Below are positions 5,835 through 6,824 of a stretch of 6,824 nucleotides of DNA, piece after piece. The notes under the pieces are model-generated. The model was given only the letters and a program-made list of their open reading frames with translations. It made no database searches and was not told where the DNA came from. The DNA is from Verrucomicrobiota bacterium (GTDB lineage Bacteria > Verrucomicrobiota > Verrucomicrobiia > Opitutales > Opitutaceae), in NCBI GenBank assembly GCA_030916665.1, contig JAUPWC010000369.1:1-6824 (forward strand), given 5' to 3'. Both the position numbers and the translations under genes were made by a program. Positions within the stretch are counted from its first letter, which is position 1; each line of letters begins with the position of its first letter.

Positions 5835-6245
5835 CTACTCGTCCCCGCTCACCCGCCCGCGCGCGGCCTTGTGGCCGGCGCGGTGGCGCTTCGCGGCGAT
5901 CATCCTCAGCTTTTGCCCGCGCGACTTCTGGCGCTTCTGCCGCTTCGCCAGTTCGCGCGCGGCCTGCGCCGCGTTGGCCGACTCCTCCTTCCGCCACTCG
6001 AGCTTGGTGGCCAGCTCGCTCCAGGCCAGCAGGCGGTTGACCGACTGGCTGCGCTCGCGCTGGCAGCGCGCCTCGACCCCGGTCGGCAGGTGCCGCAGTC
6101 GCACGGTCGAAGAGGTCTTGTTGATCTTCTGCCCGCCGGCCCCGGCCCCGCGGATGAAAACCTCCTCCACCTCGTCGGCTATCACGCCCAAGGAGACAAA
6201 TCGCGCCCGCAGCGACGCTTCCACGATGTCGGGAAAATCGGCCAT
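5835..6245 (-). CDS. Peptide chain release factor-like protein with GGQ motif (RF-1 domain only)
   Basis: 136 residues from the ATG at 6245. The core GAGAGGQKINKTSS carries Gly37-Gly38-Gln39, the motif that class I release factors insert in the ribosomal peptidyl-transferase centre to hydrolyse peptidyl-tRNA. TVRLRHLPTGVEARCQRERS follows, as in the RF-1 domain. The C-terminus (about 95-136) is a Lys/Arg-rich helix and tail, as in stand-alone rescue factors. There is no codon-recognition domain (no PxT or SPF region), so stop-codon-specific termination is unlikely; rescue of stalled ribosomes is inferred. The arrangement resembles ArfB/YaeJ and, more closely in its motif, the C12orf65/MTRFR-like group. 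An in-frame GTG at 6269 would add eight residues, but family-like sequence begins at MADFPD and the candidate promoter overlaps the GTG. It is convergent with the MOSC gene and divergent from the moxR-type gene. Confidence 0.9.
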   Translation of the reverse strand: MADFPDIVEASLRARFVSLGVIADEVEEVFIRGAGAGGQKINKTSSTVRLRHLPTGVEARCQRERSQSVNRLLAWSELATKLEWRKEESANAAQAARELAKRQKRQKSRGQKLRMIAAKRHRAGHKAARGRVSGDE

Positions 6246-6259
6246 TTGCTTGTGGCCGG

Positions 6260-6288
6260 ACGAAACCACCGTCCGCCTACGGAGTCAA
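6260..6288 (-). promoter_or_regulatory. Candidate sigma70-type promoter for the release-factor-like gene
   Basis: On the minus strand TTGACT (6288-6283, five of six matches to the -35 consensus) is followed by exactly 17 nt and then TTTCGT (6265-6260, three of six matches to -10). Transcription would begin about 6-8 nt further on, leaving a leader of under about 10 nt before the ATG at 6245. The -10 match is weak, so this is tentative. Confidence 0.3.
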
Positions 6289-6300
6289 ATGTCCGCCCAC

Positions 6301-6322
6301 CCTGCCCTCGCACCGGGGCAGG
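6301..6322. other. Hairpin in the divergent intergenic region
   Basis: CCTGCCC (6301-6307) and GGGCAGG (6316-6322) form a perfect 7-bp inverted repeat around an 8-nt loop. It lies between the candidate minus-strand promoter and the pyrimidine tract preceding the moxR-type gene. It could be an operator-like dyad or an mRNA leader hairpin; nothing decides between these and chance. A direct repeat GTCCGCC (6271-6277 and 6291-6297) lies beside it. Confidence 0.35.
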
Positions 6323-6346
6323 ATCGGCTCTTGTCTCCGGCGCACA

Positions 6347-6388
6347 CCCCCTTTCACTTTCCCTCTCCCTTCTTTCCCTCCACCGCCC
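6347..6388 (+). promoter_or_regulatory. Pyrimidine-rich leader of the moxR-type gene
   Basis: 39 of 42 bases are C or T, with an unbroken run of 25 (6357-6381), ending directly at the start codon. No Shine-Dalgarno sequence can exist in such a tract, so initiation must use another route, such as an unstructured leader or ribosomal protein S1 binding. Weak promoter-like hexamers (TTGTCT at 6331 and TTCACT at 6353) precede or overlap it but are not convincing. Confidence 0.4.
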
Positions 6389-6824
6389 ATGATCAACGGT
6401 CCCACCTGGTCCCAGAAACTCCGCGCAGAAATCGGTCAGGCCGTCATCGGCCAGGAAGCCACCATCGAGCGCCTGCTGGTCGCCCTGCTGGCCAACGGCC
6501 ACGTCCTGCTCGAAGGCATGCCCGGCCTCGCCAAGACGCTCCTCGTCAAGTCCCTCGGCACCGCCCTCGGCGTCCAGTTCGAGCGCATCCAGTTCACCCC
6601 CGACCTGCTGCCCAGCGACGTGGTCGGCACGATGATCTTTTCGCCGAAGGACGGCGGGTTCACGACGCACCGCGGCCCGATCTTCGCCAACCTCGTCCTG
6701 GCCGACGAAATCAACCGCGCCCCCGCCAAGGTCCAGTCCGCCCTCCTCGTGGCCATGCTGGAGCGGCAGGTCACCATTGGCGGCGGCACCCACGCGCTGC
6801 CCAAGCCCTTCTTCGTGATGGCGA
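6389..6824 (+). CDS. MoxR-type AAA+ ATPase, 3' end outside window
   Basis: 145 residues are visible from the ATG at 6389, and the frame runs off the window end without a stop. The sequence IGQAVIGQEATIERLLVALL is the typical MoxR opening. Walker A is GMPGLAKT (43-50), and Walker B is LVLADE (102-107) followed by INRAPAK. The FTPDLLPSDVVGT block (69-81) is characteristic of the MoxR family. The window ends at PFFVMA, where the sensor 1 motif begins. MoxR ATPases act as chaperone-like assembly factors, usually with DUF58 and von Willebrand factor A proteins encoded directly downstream; those would lie beyond this window. The start gives the usual short N-terminus before the VIGQE motif. No Shine-Dalgarno sequence precedes it, only the pyrimidine-rich leader. 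The exact MoxR subfamily cannot be set without the C-terminal half and neighbours. Confidence 0.95.
   Translation, partial: MINGPTWSQKLRAEIGQAVIGQEATIERLLVALLANGHVLLEGMPGLAKTLLVKSLGTALGVQFERIQFTPDLLPSDVVGTMIFSPKDGGFTTHRGPIFANLVLADEINRAPAKVQSALLVAMLERQVTIGGGTHALPKPFFVMA

Noticed and set aside
5730..6392. Plus-strand open frame of 220 codons over the release-factor-like gene.
   Set aside because: It is antisense to a gene with a clear GGQ motif, runs through the REP-like doublet and the pyrimidine tract, and its product is a low-complexity Arg/Leu/Pro-rich sequence.

Overview
The window looks like a chromosomal segment of a high-GC Gram-negative bacterium, most likely Verrucomicrobiota and perhaps the Opitutaceae. 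This is inferred from strong C/G bias at third codon positions, a TIGR03067-type protein (a family expanded in Planctomycetes and Verrucomicrobia), the style of the release-factor-like and kinase proteins, and the lack of recognisable Shine-Dalgarno sequences. No search could be run, so the taxon is provisional.

Left part (1-3119, + strand): a sensor histidine kinase whose 5' end lies outside the window (1-1287) overlaps by 22 bp a second, 617-residue kinase-like gene (1266-3119). The first has intact H, N, G1 and G2 boxes. The second keeps the phospho-acceptor histidine box but has lost the N and G1 boxes of the ATP-binding domain, and it begins with what looks like a degenerate receiver domain. 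The two appear to be tandem relatives acting as an active kinase plus a pseudokinase partner.

Middle part (3120-4915): a short spacer holds a REP-like palindrome and a second small hairpin. An rmuC gene (3180-4472) follows, and 3 bp later a small TIGR03067-type gene (4476-4835). The last codons and the stop of that small gene lie inside a heptanucleotide-repeat array, which forms one arm of a 31-bp inverted repeat (4818-4915).

Right part (4916-6824): a MOSC-domain protein (4928-5749, +) converges on a small GGQ-containing release-factor-like gene (5835-6245, -). Their shared spacer contains two REP-like palindromes in opposite orientation, a REPIN-like doublet related to the palindrome at 3131. 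The release-factor-like gene is divergent from a MoxR-type AAA+ ATPase gene (6389 to the window end, 3' truncated), across a 143-bp region with a candidate promoter, a hairpin and a long pyrimidine tract.

The genes do not form one pathway. They are a signalling pair, an rmuC-led two-gene unit, and single housekeeping-type genes. The most unusual content is the kinase/pseudokinase pair and the two kinds of intergenic palindromic repeats. I found no tRNA, rRNA, CRISPR array, transposase or phage gene.
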